From the NCBI RefSeq assembly GCF_902499175.1, contig NZ_CABVQC010000072.1, positions 1-46,523 of the forward strand: a DNA stretch of 46,523 bases, given 5' to 3'. Below the pieces are notes generated by a model that had not been told where the DNA came from, made no database searches, and saw only the letters and a list, made by a program, of their open reading frames with translations. The position numbers and the translations under genes are program-made. The stretch is from Burkholderia aenigmatica (GTDB lineage Bacteria > Pseudomonadota > Gammaproteobacteria > Burkholderiales > Burkholderiaceae). Numbering within the stretch: position 1 is the first letter of the stretch; the number at the start of each line of letters is the position of its first letter. This document shows, piece by piece, positions 1-8,677 of this stretch.

Positions 1-1
1 G

Positions 2-190
2 CTGATGCCGCGCGGCCCGCGCGCGGCGCTCGCGGCCGCCGCGCTGGCCGCCCTGATCCAGTGGCTCGCGACCCGCGCCGGCATTCCCGCGTTCACGGCC
101 CCGTTCGCGCTCGCGTCGTGGGGCACGGTGATCGTCGCGCGCCGCTTCACCCTCGGAGAACCCGATGTCGTCATTCGCACACCGTCCTGA
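2..190 (+). CDS. C-terminal end of a membrane protein, possibly urea transporter (partial)
   Basis: Only the last 62 residues are in the window; the reading frame is open to the left edge. The visible part is hydrophobic and ends with a stretch containing GIPAFTAPFALASW. That resembles the last helix of bacterial urea transporters, where a 'LTaPFvlatW' pattern is typical. The stop lies 26 bases inside the next gene, so the two are probably translated from one mRNA. The family call rests on one short motif, so another polytopic membrane protein is possible. Confidence 0.5.
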   Translation: MMPRGPRAALAAAALAALIQWLATRAGIPAFTAPFALASWGTVIVARRFTLGEPDVVIRTPS

Positions 191-941
191 TGCCGTGAAA
201 CCCGGCGGCCCGATCTCGGACGCCGAACGCCAGATGCGCGTCGACCTCGCCGCCGCATACCGGCTCGTCGCGCTGAACGGCTGGGACGACCTGATCTACA
301 CGCACCTTTCCGCGACCGTCCCCGGCGAGCCCGGCCACTTCCTGATCAACCCGTTCGGCCTCACGTTCGACGAAGTCCGCGCCTCGAATCTCGTGAAGAT
401 CGACCTGGCCGGCAACCGGATCGGCGACAGCGAGCATGCGGTCAACGTGACGGGCTTCGCGCTGCACGCGGCCGTGCACGCCGCGCGCGCCGACGCCGTG
501 TGCGTGATGCACCTGCACAATACGGCCGGCATCGCCGTGTCGATCCAGCGCGACGGGCTGCTGCCCGCGTCGCAGCACGCGCTGCGGTTTCATGGCGACC
601 TCGCGTACCACGACTACGAGGCGCTCGCGTTCTCGCCAGCCGAAGGCGCGCGGCTGACCGCGAGCCTCGGCGCGAAATCCGCGATGCTGCTGCGCAACCA
701 TGGCACGCTGACGGTCGGCCGCACCGTGGCCGAAGCCTATGTGCTGATGGATACGCTGATCAAGGCGTGCGACATCCAGGTGCGCGCGCAGGCTGGCGGC
801 GGGCCGCTCGTGCTGCCCGACCCGGCCATCGCCGACCGAACCGCCGAACAGCTGCGCGACGGCGGCGCGATCGAAGGCGAACTGGAATGGCCGGCGCTGC
901 TGCGCCGGCTCGACCGGATCGATCCGACGTATCGCGACTGA
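165..941 (+). CDS. class II aldolase/adducin family protein
   Basis: The product is 258 residues, the usual size for this zinc-dependent lyase fold. It contains the HLHNTAG metal-binding segment near residue 112, a later RNHG motif near residue 173, and the conserved 'INPFGLTFDEV' start of the substrate region. Family members cleave or epimerise sugar phosphates or act as decarboxylases, and some have no known substrate. The ATG follows a GGAGA ribosome site and overlaps the preceding stop. The tautomerase gene downstream is about 50 bases away and may be in the same operon. The substrate is unknown. Confidence 0.88.
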   Translation: MSSFAHRPDAVKPGGPISDAERQMRVDLAAAYRLVALNGWDDLIYTHLSATVPGEPGHFLINPFGLTFDEVRASNLVKIDLAGNRIGDSEHAVNVTGFALHAAVHAARADAVCVMHLHNTAGIAVSIQRDGLLPASQHALRFHGDLAYHDYEALAFSPAEGARLTASLGAKSAMLLRNHGTLTVGRTVAEAYVLMDTLIKACDIQVRAQAGGGPLVLPDPAIADRTAEQLRDGGAIEGELEWPALLRRLDRIDPTYRD

Positions 942-991
942 CGCCGCCGGCTCCCAACCCATCATTCACCCCAACCATCGGAGCATCCGTC

Positions 992-1180
992 ATGCCGACT
1001 TTCAATATCCAGCTCTTCGAAGGCCGCACCGTCGACCAGAAGCGCGCATTCGTCGAAGCGATCACGCGCGTCACGTGCGAGACGCTCGGCTGCGAGCCGG
1101 GCTCGGTCGACATCATCCTGACCGACGTGAAGAAAGAGAACTGGGCGACGGCCGGCAAGCTGTGGAGCGACGAGCGCTGA
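992..1180 (+). CDS. 4-oxalocrotonate tautomerase family protein
   Basis: A 62-residue protein starting Met-Pro. The proline exposed after methionine removal is the catalytic base in this family of keto-enol tautomerases and dehalogenases, which usually form hexamers of about 60-residue chains. The length and the pattern MPTFNIQLFEGRTVDQKRAF fit well. It follows the class II aldolase by 50 bases with GGAG upstream of the start, which suggests co-transcription. The true substrate cannot be told from sequence. Confidence 0.88.
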   Translation: MPTFNIQLFEGRTVDQKRAFVEAITRVTCETLGCEPGSVDIILTDVKKENWATAGKLWSDER

Positions 1181-1236
1181 GCGTCAAAGGCGGCGTCGCT
1201 TCGGCGCTGCCTGCCCTGCACTGATTCACCCACAGT

Positions 1237-1255
1237 GGCGCCCGCAACGGGCGCC
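1237..1255. terminator. GC-rich hairpin after the tautomerase gene
   Basis: Perfect 8-bp stem GGCGCCCG/CGGGCGCC with a 3-base loop, 57 bases after the tautomerase stop. No T-run follows, so it may be a weak or Rho-assisted terminator, or only an mRNA end-stabilising hairpin. Confidence 0.4.
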
Positions 1256-1373
1256 GCGAGCGGCTTCCTCCGGCCCGCCCCTCGTTGTGCGCCCGCACAT
1301 CGCTTTGTCACGCAATCGGCGCATAATGCCGGACAGACGCAGCAGCCGATGGCCACCCGACGAGGAGACCGCC

Positions 1374-4300
1374 ATGGAAGCGAAGAACGAGGAAGTCGTC
1401 GCACACCTGCTCTCGGACGTCGTCGAATTCGCGCGCGGGCGCCTGCCCGAAGCCACGTTCCGGATCGTCGAACCCTTCCTGCGTCATTACTACGATTTCG
1501 CCGATGCCGACGATCTGCAGAGCCGCAGCATCGCCGATCTCTACGGCGCCGCGATGGCGCACTGGCAGACCGCCCAGAAATTCGTGACCGGCAGCGAACG
1601 GCTGCGCGTGTACAACCCGATCCTCGAACAGCACGGCTGGCATTCCGACCACACGGTCATCGAGATCGTCAACGACGACATGCCGTTCCTCGTCGATTCG
1701 GTGACGATGGCCGTCAACCGCCTCGGGCTCGCGCTGCACTCGGCGCTGCACCCGGTATTCCGCATCTGGCGCGGTCGCGATGGCGCCATCGAGCGCGTCG
1801 ATGCGGGCGGCGCGACGCCCGGCGACGGCCAGTCGCAGCTCGCGTCGTTCATCCATTTCGAAGTCGACCGCTGCGGCGATGCCGCGCTGCTCAACACGTT
1901 GCGCAACGACATCGCGCACGTGCTCGGCGACGTGCGCGCGTCGGTGGAAGACTGGCCGAAGATCGTCGACATCGCGCGCGCGACGATCAAGGAAATGAAG
2001 GCGCGCGAATCGACCGCGGAAGACATCGAGGCACGCGCGTTCCTCGAATGGATGGCCGCCGATCACTTCACGTTCCTCGGCCAGCGCGACTACGCGCTGG
2101 TATCGGACGGCACCGGCTTCGGGCTGCGCGGCATCGAAGGCACCGGCTTCGGCATCCTGCGCGAATCGCTGCGCACGTCGGGCGCGCCCGACGTCACGCC
2201 GCTGCCGCCGGCCGCCGCCGACATCATCACCGGCTCCTGGCCGATCTTCCTGACCAAGGCGAATTCGCGCGCGACCGTGCACCGGCCCGGCTATCTCGAC
2301 TACGTCGGCGTGAAACTCGTCGGCCCCGATGGCAAGGTCACCGGCGAACGCCGCTTCATCGGGCTCTACACGTCGACCGCCTACATGGTGTCGAGCGCCG
2401 AGATTCCGATCGTGCGCCGCAAGTGCGCGAACATCGTGCGGCGCGCGGGCTTCTTGCCGAAGGGGCATCTCGGCAAGTCGCTCGTGACGGTGCTCGAAAC
2501 CTATCCGCGTGACGAGCTGTTCCAGGCCGACGAAGACCAGCTCTACGACATCGCGCTCGGCATCCTGCGGCTGCAGGAACACCAGCGCACGCGCCTGTTC
2601 GTGCGGCGCGACCGCTTCGACCGCTTCGTGTCGTGCCTCGTGTTCGTGCCGCGCGACAAGTACAACACCGACCTGCGCCGGCGCATCGCGAAGCTGCTCG
2701 TCGACGCGTACAACGGCGTGAACGTCGAATTCACGCCGCTGCTGTCGGAATCGGCGATCGCGCGCATCCATTTCGTCGTGCATGCGGAACCGGGCACGAT
2801 GCCCGACGTCGACACGCGCGAGCTCGAAACGCGGCTCGTGCAGGTCACGCGCCGCTGGCAGGACGATCTCGCCGACGCGCTGCTCGACGCATTCGGCGAA
2901 GAGCAAGGCAACCGCCTGCTGCAGCGCTATGCCGACTCGTTCCCGGCCGGCTATCGCGACGACTATCCGGCGCGCACGGCCGTGCGCGACATCGAGCTGA
3001 TCGAGCGTGTGAAGGATTCGGGGCAGCTCGCGATGAACCTGTACCGGCCGATCGAGGCCGAGGCGCGTGCGTTCCGCTTCAAGGTCTATCGCGCGGGCGA
3101 CCCAATCGCGCTGTCGCGCAGCCTGCCGATGCTCGAGCATCTCGGCGTGCGCGTCGACGAGGAGCGGCCGTACCGGATCCATACGCAGGATGCCGCGCAT
3201 GCGTGGGTACACGACTTCGGCCTCGAGCTCGCCGACGATACCGAATTCGACATCGAGCGCGTGAAGGGCCTGTTCGAAGATGCGTTCGACCAGATCTGGA
3301 GCGGCCGGATCGAGAACGACGACTTCAACCGCCTCGTGCTGCGCGCCCACCTGAGCGCACGCGAAGTGACGATCCTGCGCGCGTATGCGAAGTATCTGCG
3401 GCAAGTCGGCTCGACGTTCAGCGACGCCTATATCGAACGCGCGCTGACCGGCAATCCGTCGATCGCGCGGCAGCTCGTCGAGCTGTTCCTGCTACGCTTC
3501 GACCCGGCCACCGGCGACACGCGCGACGTGCAGGCCGAACGGCTGCTGAAAGAGATCGAAGGCGCGCTCGACCAAGTGCCGAACCTCGACGAGGATCGCA
3601 TCCTGCGCCAGTTCCTCGGCGTGATCAACGCGACCGAGCGCACCAACTACTTCCTGGCCGACGCGAACGGCAACTCGAAACCGTACCTGTCGTTCAAGTT
3701 CAATCCGGCGAAGGTACCGGGCCTGCCCGAACCGAAGCCGATGTTCGAGATCTGGGTGTATTCGCCGCGGGTCGAGGGCGTACACCTGCGCGGCGGGCGC
3801 GTCGCGCGCGGCGGCCTGCGCTGGTCGGATCGCCGTGAGGATTTCCGCACCGAAGTGCTCGGGCTGATGAAGGCGCAGATGGTGAAGAACGTCGTGATCG
3901 TGCCGGTCGGCTCGAAAGGCGGCTTCGTCGTGAAGAACCCGCCGCCGCCGAGCGATCGCGAAGCGTGGATGCGCGAAGGCATCGCGTGCTACCAGACCTT
4001 CCTGCGCGGCCTGCTCGACCTGACCGACAACCTGGTGAGCAACGCGATCGTGCCGCCGCCCGACGTCGTGCGCCACGATCCGGATGACCCGTACCTGGTC
4101 GTCGCCGCCGACAAGGGCACGGCCACCTTCTCCGACTACGCGAACGCGATCTCGCACGAATACGGCTTCTGGCTCGACGACGCGTTCGCGTCCGGCGGCT
4201 CGGTCGGCTACGACCACAAGAAGATGGCGATCACCGCGCGCGGCGCGTGGGAATCGGTGAAGCGGCATTTCCGCGAGATGGGCATCGATACGCAGACGAC

Positions 4301-6215
4301 CGACTTCACGGTGGTCGGCGTCGGCGACATGTCGGGCGACGTGTTCGGCAACGGGATGCTGCTGTCGCCGCATATCCGCCTGGTCGCCGCGTTCGATCAC
4401 CGGCACGTATTCCTCGACCCGAACCCCGATCCCGCGACGAGCTTCGCGGAGCGCGCACGCATGTTCGCGCTCGAACGTTCGAGCTGGGCCGACTACGATC
4501 CGGCGTCGATCTCGTCGGGCGGCGGCGTCTATCCGCGCACCGCGAAGACGATCCCGCTGTCGCCGGCCGTGCAGGCCGCGCTCGGCATCGACGCGCACGC
4601 GCTGCCGCCGGCCGAGCTGATCCGCGCGATCCTGCAGGCGCCGGTCGACCTGCTGTACAACGGCGGCATCGGCACCTACGTGAAGGCCGCGCGCGAAACC
4701 CACCTCCAGGTGGGCGACCGCGCGAACGACGCGGTGCGCGTGAACGGCACGGACCTGCGCTGCAAGGTGGTCGGCGAAGGCGGCAACCTCGGCTGCACAC
4801 AGTTCGGCCGGATCGAGTTCGCGCAGCGTGGCGGCCGCATCAACACCGATGCGATCGACAACTCGGCCGGCGTCGATTGTTCGGATCACGAAGTCAACAT
4901 CAAGATCCTGCTCGGGCTCGTCGTGTCCGATGGCGAGATGACCGAGAAGCAACGCAATGCGCTGCTCGCGGAGATGACCGACGAAGTCGGGCTGCTCGTG
5001 CTGCGCGACAACTACTACCAGACGCAGGCGCTGTCGATCGCCGGCCGCTATGCGGTCGAGATGCTCGACGCCGAGGCGCGCCTGATGCGCTGGCTCGAAC
5101 GCGCGGGGCGCCTGAACCGCGTGATCGAATTCCTGCCGACCGACGACGAAGTCGCCGAGCGCCAGACCGCGAAGCTCGGCCTCACGTCGCCGGAACGCGC
5201 GGTGCTGCTCGCGTACAGCAAGATGTGGCTGTACGACGCGCTGCTCGAATCCGACGTGCCCGAGGATCCGCTGGTGGCCGCGATGCTCGTCGACTACTTC
5301 CCGAAGCCGCTGCAGCAGCGCTTCAGCGAACCGATGCGCCGCCATCCGCTGCGCCGCGAGATCCTCGCGACGCACCTGACCAACGCGCTGGTGAACCGCG
5401 TCGGCTGTGCGTTCGTGCACCGGCTGATGGAGGAAACCAACGCGATACCCGGCGATATCGTGCGGGCGTGCATCATGGCGCGCGACGTGTTCGACCTCGA
5501 TGCGGTGTGGCGCGACATCGACGCGCTCGACAACCGCGTCGCCGACGACGTGCAGGCGCGCATGTTCGTCGACGTCGCACGATTGCTGGAGCGCGCGGCA
5601 CTGTGGTTCCTGCGGCATCTGCAATCCGGCGCGGTGGCCGACGGCGGCGTCGTCGAGCTGATCGCACGCTGCCGCGATGCGGCGGAGCGGCTCGCGCCGC
5701 AACTGCCGTCGCTGCTGCCGGCCGACGATCTCGAAGCGCTGTCCGAGCGGCAGCGCGTGCTGGTCGAAGCCGGCGTCGACAGCGCGCTGGCGGTGCGCGT
5801 CGCGAGCGGCGACATCTCGGCCGCGCTGCTCGACATCGCCGAAGTGGCCGCGGCGAGCAACCGCAGCCTCGAACTCGTCGCGGGCGTCTATTTCTCGCTC
5901 GGCACGCTGCTCAATTACAGCTGGATCGGCGAACGCGCGGCGACACTGCCGACGCCGACGCACTGGGACATGCTGGCGCGCGCGGCCGCGCTCGCGGAAG
6001 TCGCGCGCCTCAAGCGCACACTCGCGACGAGCGCCCTCGCGGAATCGCCGGATTCGACCACGCCGGAGACGATCGTCGGCGCGTGGCGCGCGCGCCGCGA
6101 AGCCGCGCTCGTGCGCTACGAGCACCTGCTCGCGGACCTGCGCGCGTCGGGCGGCGCGAGCCTCGCGGTGCTGCTCGTGGTCGTGCGGGAAATGGCCGTG
6201 CTCGAACGCGCTTGA
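1374..6215 (+). CDS. gdhB: NAD-dependent glutamate dehydrogenase, large (about 180 kDa) type
   Basis: The 1613-residue protein oxidises glutamate to 2-oxoglutarate and ammonia with NAD, feeding amino-acid carbon into the TCA cycle in the cytoplasm. Its size is diagnostic: ordinary glutamate dehydrogenases are about 450 residues, while the GDH-180 class is 1500-1650. A long N-terminal regulatory part precedes the catalytic core around residues 830-1200, with GGLRWSDRREDFRTE, the VPVGSKGGFV lysine segment, and the later GEGGNLGCTQ nucleotide-binding stretch. The ATG at 1374 was chosen over an upstream in-frame ATG because GAGGAGA lies just before it. It stands alone and converges on the methyltransferase gene. 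Confidence 0.95.
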   Translation: MEAKNEEVVAHLLSDVVEFARGRLPEATFRIVEPFLRHYYDFADADDLQSRSIADLYGAAMAHWQTAQKFVTGSERLRVYNPILEQHGWHSDHTVIEIVNDDMPFLVDSVTMAVNRLGLALHSALHPVFRIWRGRDGAIERVDAGGATPGDGQSQLASFIHFEVDRCGDAALLNTLRNDIAHVLGDVRASVEDWPKIVDIARATIKEMKARESTAEDIEARAFLEWMAADHFTFLGQRDYALVSDGTGFGLRGIEGTGFGILRESLRTSGAPDVTPLPPAAADIITGSWPIFLTKANSRATVHRPGYLDYVGVKLVGPDGKVTGERRFIGLYTSTAYMVSSAEIPIVRRKCANIVRRAGFLPKGHLGKSLVTVLETYPRDELFQADEDQLYDIALGILRLQEHQRTRLFVRRDRFDRFVSCLVFVPRDKYNTDLRRRIAKLLVDAYNGVNVEFTPLLSESAIARIHFVVHAEPGTMPDVDTRELETRLVQVTRRWQDDLADALLDAFGEEQGNRLLQRYADSFPAGYRDDYPARTAVRDIELIERVKDSGQLAMNLYRPIEAEARAFRFKVYRAGDPIALSRSLPMLEHLGVRVDEERPYRIHTQDAAHAWVHDFGLELADDTEFDIERVKGLFEDAFDQIWSGRIENDDFNRLVLRAHLSAREVTILRAYAKYLRQVGSTFSDAYIERALTGNPSIARQLVELFLLRFDPATGDTRDVQAERLLKEIEGALDQVPNLDEDRILRQFLGVINATERTNYFLADANGNSKPYLSFKFNPAKVPGLPEPKPMFEIWVYSPRVEGVHLRGGRVARGGLRWSDRREDFRTEVLGLMKAQMVKNVVIVPVGSKGGFVVKNPPPPSDREAWMREGIACYQTFLRGLLDLTDNLVSNAIVPPPDVVRHDPDDPYLVVAADKGTATFSDYANAISHEYGFWLDDAFASGGSVGYDHKKMAITARGAWESVKRHFREMGIDTQTTDFTVVGVGDMSGDVFGNGMLLSPHIRLVAAFDHRHVFLDPNPDPATSFAERARMFALERSSWADYDPASISSGGGVYPRTAKTIPLSPAVQAALGIDAHALPPAELIRAILQAPVDLLYNGGIGTYVKAARETHLQVGDRANDAVRVNGTDLRCKVVGEGGNLGCTQFGRIEFAQRGGRINTDAIDNSAGVDCSDHEVNIKILLGLVVSDGEMTEKQRNALLAEMTDEVGLLVLRDNYYQTQALSIAGRYAVEMLDAEARLMRWLERAGRLNRVIEFLPTDDEVAERQTAKLGLTSPERAVLLAYSKMWLYDALLESDVPEDPLVAAMLVDYFPKPLQQRFSEPMRRHPLRREILATHLTNALVNRVGCAFVHRLMEETNAIPGDIVRACIMARDVFDLDAVWRDIDALDNRVADDVQARMFVDVARLLERAALWFLRHLQSGAVADGGVVELIARCRDAAERLAPQLPSLLPADDLEALSERQRVLVEAGVDSALAVRVASGDISAALLDIAEVAAASNRSLELVAGVYFSLGTLLNYSWIGERAATLPTPTHWDMLARAAALAEVARLKRTLATSALAESPDSTTPETIVGAWRARREAALVRYEHLLADLRASGGASLAVLLVVVREMAVLERA

Positions 6216-6237
6216 CGGGCGTGGTGAACGCGACGGC

Positions 6238-7098
6238 TCAGACCGTCGCGACCAGCAGCTCTTCCGCGTTGTTCGGCGGCCGCAGGCCGTCGGTGCGATC
6301 GGCGAAATAGCGACGCGTCAGTTCGGCGGCCGAGACGTGCGCGGCTTGCGCAAAGCCGGCCTCCCGCGCGAGCGCCTGGATCTGCGCCGGCATGAAGAAG
6401 CTGATGAACGGCGTGCCGCTTGCGCGTGCGCCCTTCGCGGCCATTTCGAGCCCGGGGCGCACGTCCGGATCCGCATTCTCCAGCGGCAGCAGGAACGTCA
6501 TCGCGAGCGTCGAGCCCGGCGCGAGCGATGCGACTTCGCGCAACGCGGCCGCGTTCGCTTCGTGCGTCAGGTACATGCTGACGCCGGTGGACACCACGAC
6601 CGCCGGCTTGCCGGCATCGAAGCCCGCGCCGACGAGCGCCGCGAGCCACGACTGTTTCGCCTCGAAATCGACCGGCACGAAACGCAGCCAGTCGGGCACG
6701 CCGAAACCGAGCTCGACCAGACGGCGCTGCTTCCATGCCTGCGGCACGGGCGGATCGACCTCGAAGACGGTCACGCGCGACGCCATGTCGGGCCGGCGCT
6801 GCACGAAGCTGTCGAGGCCTGCGCCGAGGATTACGTACTGGCTCACGCCGCGCGCGGCCTGCTCGGTCACCAGATCTTCGATAAAGCGCGCCCGCGCGAC
6901 GATCGACGCACGGAACGGCCGCGTGAACTGCGGATCCATGTCGCCGCGCTGCTGCCAGCCGGGTTCCGGTGCGAGCAGTTGCAGCCCGACCTCGTCGACG
7001 AGCACATGCGGCGGCGCGTCGAGTTCGACGTGCAGTGCGCGCCACAGCGCAACGCGCGCGGCCGTGCTGTCGGGGGCGCTTTCGCGGGGTTCGGTCAT
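6238..7098 (-). CDS. class I SAM-dependent methyltransferase, LCM/TIGR00027-like
   Basis: A 286-residue protein with the SAM-binding segment YVILGAGLDSF and the downstream acidic FEVDPP motif that contacts the ribose. Both are typical of the leucine-carboxyl-methyltransferase-like family common in Burkholderia and actinobacteria. The substrate is unknown. The start follows a GAGG ribosome site and lies 7 bases after the VOC gene stop, so it is the last gene of a three-gene unit with the RHH regulator and VOC protein. Confidence 0.85.
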   Translation of the reverse strand: MTEPRESAPDSTAARVALWRALHVELDAPPHVLVDEVGLQLLAPEPGWQQRGDMDPQFTRPFRASIVARARFIEDLVTEQAARGVSQYVILGAGLDSFVQRRPDMASRVTVFEVDPPVPQAWKQRRLVELGFGVPDWLRFVPVDFEAKQSWLAALVGAGFDAGKPAVVVSTGVSMYLTHEANAAALREVASLAPGSTLAMTFLLPLENADPDVRPGLEMAAKGARASGTPFISFFMPAQIQALAREAGFAQAAHVSAAELTRRYFADRTDGLRPPNNAEELLVATV

Positions 7099-7105
7099 GG
7101 CCGCC

Positions 7106-7456
7106 TCACGCGCCCTGCTTGCCCGGCGCCTGCAGACGCCACACGCGGCCGTCCGGGTCGCGCACGGTCATGTCGCGCGTGCCCCAGTGCGTATCCTCGA
7201 ACGGCGTGACGACGTCGACGATCGGCTGCGGCTGCACCGCCTGTTCATCCGGCACCTTGAGCACGACCTGCATGTCCGGCGTCTCGCCCGGCGGGACTTC
7301 GGCGATGAACAGAAAGGGGCCGTCGCCGCTGCGCAGCTGGCCCGAGTGATGATCGGTCTCGAACTCCAGCGTGAAGCCCAGCGCCTGGAAGAATTTCGCC
7401 GACTTGCCCCAGTTGTGCGTCGTCAGGTACACCGCTTCGATTCGCTCGGATGACAT
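7106..7456 (-). CDS. VOC family (glyoxalase/bleomycin-resistance-like) protein
   Basis: A 116-residue single VOC module beginning RIEAVYLTTHNWGKSAKFFQ and ending in the DPDGRVWRL motif typical of this fold. Such proteins are metal-dependent enzymes or drug-binding proteins that act as dimers. A longer frame exists, but the ATG at 7456 is preceded by AAGGAGGAG and follows the RHH stop by one base (TGACATG), so translation is coupled. The catalytic metal ligands of true glyoxalase are not clearly conserved; function unknown. Confidence 0.85.
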   Translation of the reverse strand: MSSERIEAVYLTTHNWGKSAKFFQALGFTLEFETDHHSGQLRSGDGPFLFIAEVPPGETPDMQVVLKVPDEQAVQPQPIVDVVTPFEDTHWGTRDMTVRDPDGRVWRLQAPGKQGA

Positions 7457-7457
7457 G

Positions 7458-7634
7458 TCACTCCTCCTTGGTGGATGGCCCCGTGCCCGGCGGCGGCGCG
7501 GCCAGGTACGCGCGCAATGCATCGGCCACCAGCGCGGACAGCGATTGCTCCGTTTCGATGGCGCGATGCTTGACCTGCCGGATCAGGCTGAGCGGCAGGT
7601 ACACGTTGAATTGCTTCACTTCTTCGTCGGTCAT
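7458..7634 (-). CDS. small ribbon-helix-helix (CopG-like) DNA-binding protein
   Basis: A 58-residue protein read directly from the minus strand. It begins MTDEEVKQFNVYLPLSLIRQ, continues VKHRAIETEQSLSALVADAL and ends in a Pro/Gly-rich tail. The N-terminal beta-strand (KQFNVYLP) followed by two helices is the RHH layout of CopG/MetJ/Arc-type repressors, which bind as dimers to short tandem operators. Its stop abuts the VOC start. Three 8-bp CTAG repeats lie just upstream of its own ATG, which suggests it represses its own operon. No Shine-Dalgarno precedes the ATG. Confidence 0.8.
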   Translation of the reverse strand: MTDEEVKQFNVYLPLSLIRQVKHRAIETEQSLSALVADALRAYLAAPPPGTGPSTKEE

Positions 7635-7637
7635 GGA

Positions 7638-7668
7638 GCTAGTATGCTAGCAATCTAGCAAATGTCAA
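7638..7668 (-). promoter_or_regulatory. promoter with three tandem 8-bp CTAG operator repeats
   Basis: On the minus strand a perfect -35 TTGACA (7663-7668) is followed by a 16-base spacer and CATACT (7641-7646). The predicted transcription start is at or near the A of the RHH start codon, so the message may be leaderless. The plus-strand 8-mers GCTAGTAT, GCTAGCAA and TCTAGCAA run head to tail from 7638 to 7661, with CTAG at exactly 8-base steps. They fill the spacer and overlap the -10. This is the layout expected of an RHH autorepressor operator; binding is inferred. Confidence 0.7.
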
Positions 7669-7676
7669 CCGCAGCC

Positions 7677-7698
7677 GCGGCCCGTGTTTGCGGGCCGC
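7677..7698 (-). terminator. hairpin after the N-acetyltransferase gene
   Basis: Perfect 8-bp stem GCGGCCCG/CGGGCCGC with a 6-base loop between the N-acetyltransferase stop and the RHH promoter. There is no T-run, but the position suits a terminator shielding the downstream promoter. Confidence 0.45.
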
Positions 7699-7724
7699 CG
7701 TTGGCTATCGATCGTGAGTCCGGC

Positions 7725-8555
7725 TTACGTCGCGGCGCGCGCCGCCAGCCGCGCGAACAGCGCGTCGAGGTCGAATCCCGTCGTGTCGATGCCGATCGTG
7801 TCGCGCAGGCATGCGCCCCATGTGGCCGCATCGTCGAACGTGACGGTGCGCCCGACACCCGCCGCGTCGCGGATCGTCAGCGTGGTGTTGCGCAGCGCTG
7901 CACGGCCGTCCGGCAGCACGCGACAGGCAATCAGGTTATGCAGGAAGATCGATTCGGGATAGGTCGACGTGAACCAGTTCGCGGCGTCGTAATCGATCCA
8001 CTCGACCCGCTTCGGCTGAAAGCGGTAGGTGGTCTGCCAACTTTCGGGCGTCTCGATCTGCATGTCGAATTCACCGTCGACCGGCGCGGCGACGACGCGG
8101 AACGCGCCGTGCGGCGTCAGTTGCCGCTCGTCCGGCACGAAACGCAGCGGCGCAGTGAGCGTCGCGCTGCCGAAGCCGATGTCCGCGAGCCAGGCCGCAC
8201 CGTCGAGATCGATGCGCAGCAGCATGTGCGTATGCGCGGTGGCGACTTCCGGCGGCAGCATCCAGCGCACGCGCGCGATCATCGGCGTCACGCGAAAGCC
8301 GATCGTCGTGAGCGCGGTGTAGAACAGCTTGTTGAGTTCGAAGCAGTAGCCGCCGCGGCGATGTGCGAGCACCTTGTCGACGATCGAAGGCAGGTCGAGT
8401 GCGACGCGCGCACCGGTCAGCGGATTGAGGTTTTCGAACGGAATCGCCTGCGGGTGCAGCAGGTGCAGCCGGCGCAGCACGTCGAGCGTCGGCTCGACCG
8501 GGCCGTCGTAGCCGATGCGGGAGAAATAGCGCGAGAGGTCGAACGAGTCTGTCAT
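7725..8555 (-). CDS. nat: arylamine N-acetyltransferase
   Basis: The 276-residue enzyme transfers acetyl from acetyl-CoA to arylamines and hydrazines. The catalytic triad is visible: Cys71 in RRGGYCFELN, His110 in THML and Asp125 in LADIGFG. Length matches bacterial NATs (about 270-280). The chosen ATG gives the standard N-terminus MTDSFDLSRYFSRIGYDGP, though no strong Shine-Dalgarno is seen. Part of its central region is duplicated as a broken copy about 1.5 kb upstream (9613-9685). Confidence 0.95.
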   Translation of the reverse strand: MTDSFDLSRYFSRIGYDGPVEPTLDVLRRLHLLHPQAIPFENLNPLTGARVALDLPSIVDKVLAHRRGGYCFELNKLFYTALTTIGFRVTPMIARVRWMLPPEVATAHTHMLLRIDLDGAAWLADIGFGSATLTAPLRFVPDERQLTPHGAFRVVAAPVDGEFDMQIETPESWQTTYRFQPKRVEWIDYDAANWFTSTYPESIFLHNLIACRVLPDGRAALRNTTLTIRDAAGVGRTVTFDDAATWGACLRDTIGIDTTGFDLDALFARLAARAAT

Positions 8556-8677
8556 GAACCTGCACCGAAAAAAGGGACACGCCACGATAGCATCGCGCGG
8601 AATCCCCATGTTGGGCGGGGCGATCTTCGTCGTCGCGCGCGATGCCGGCACCGCATCGCGCGCAGCCCCGCGCAACG

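Noticed and set aside
1308..3404. Long minus-strand open frame of 698 residues opposite the glutamate dehydrogenase gene
   Set aside because: Arg/Glu/His-rich shadow of a well-supported gene in GC-rich DNA; no ribosome site or recognisable domain.
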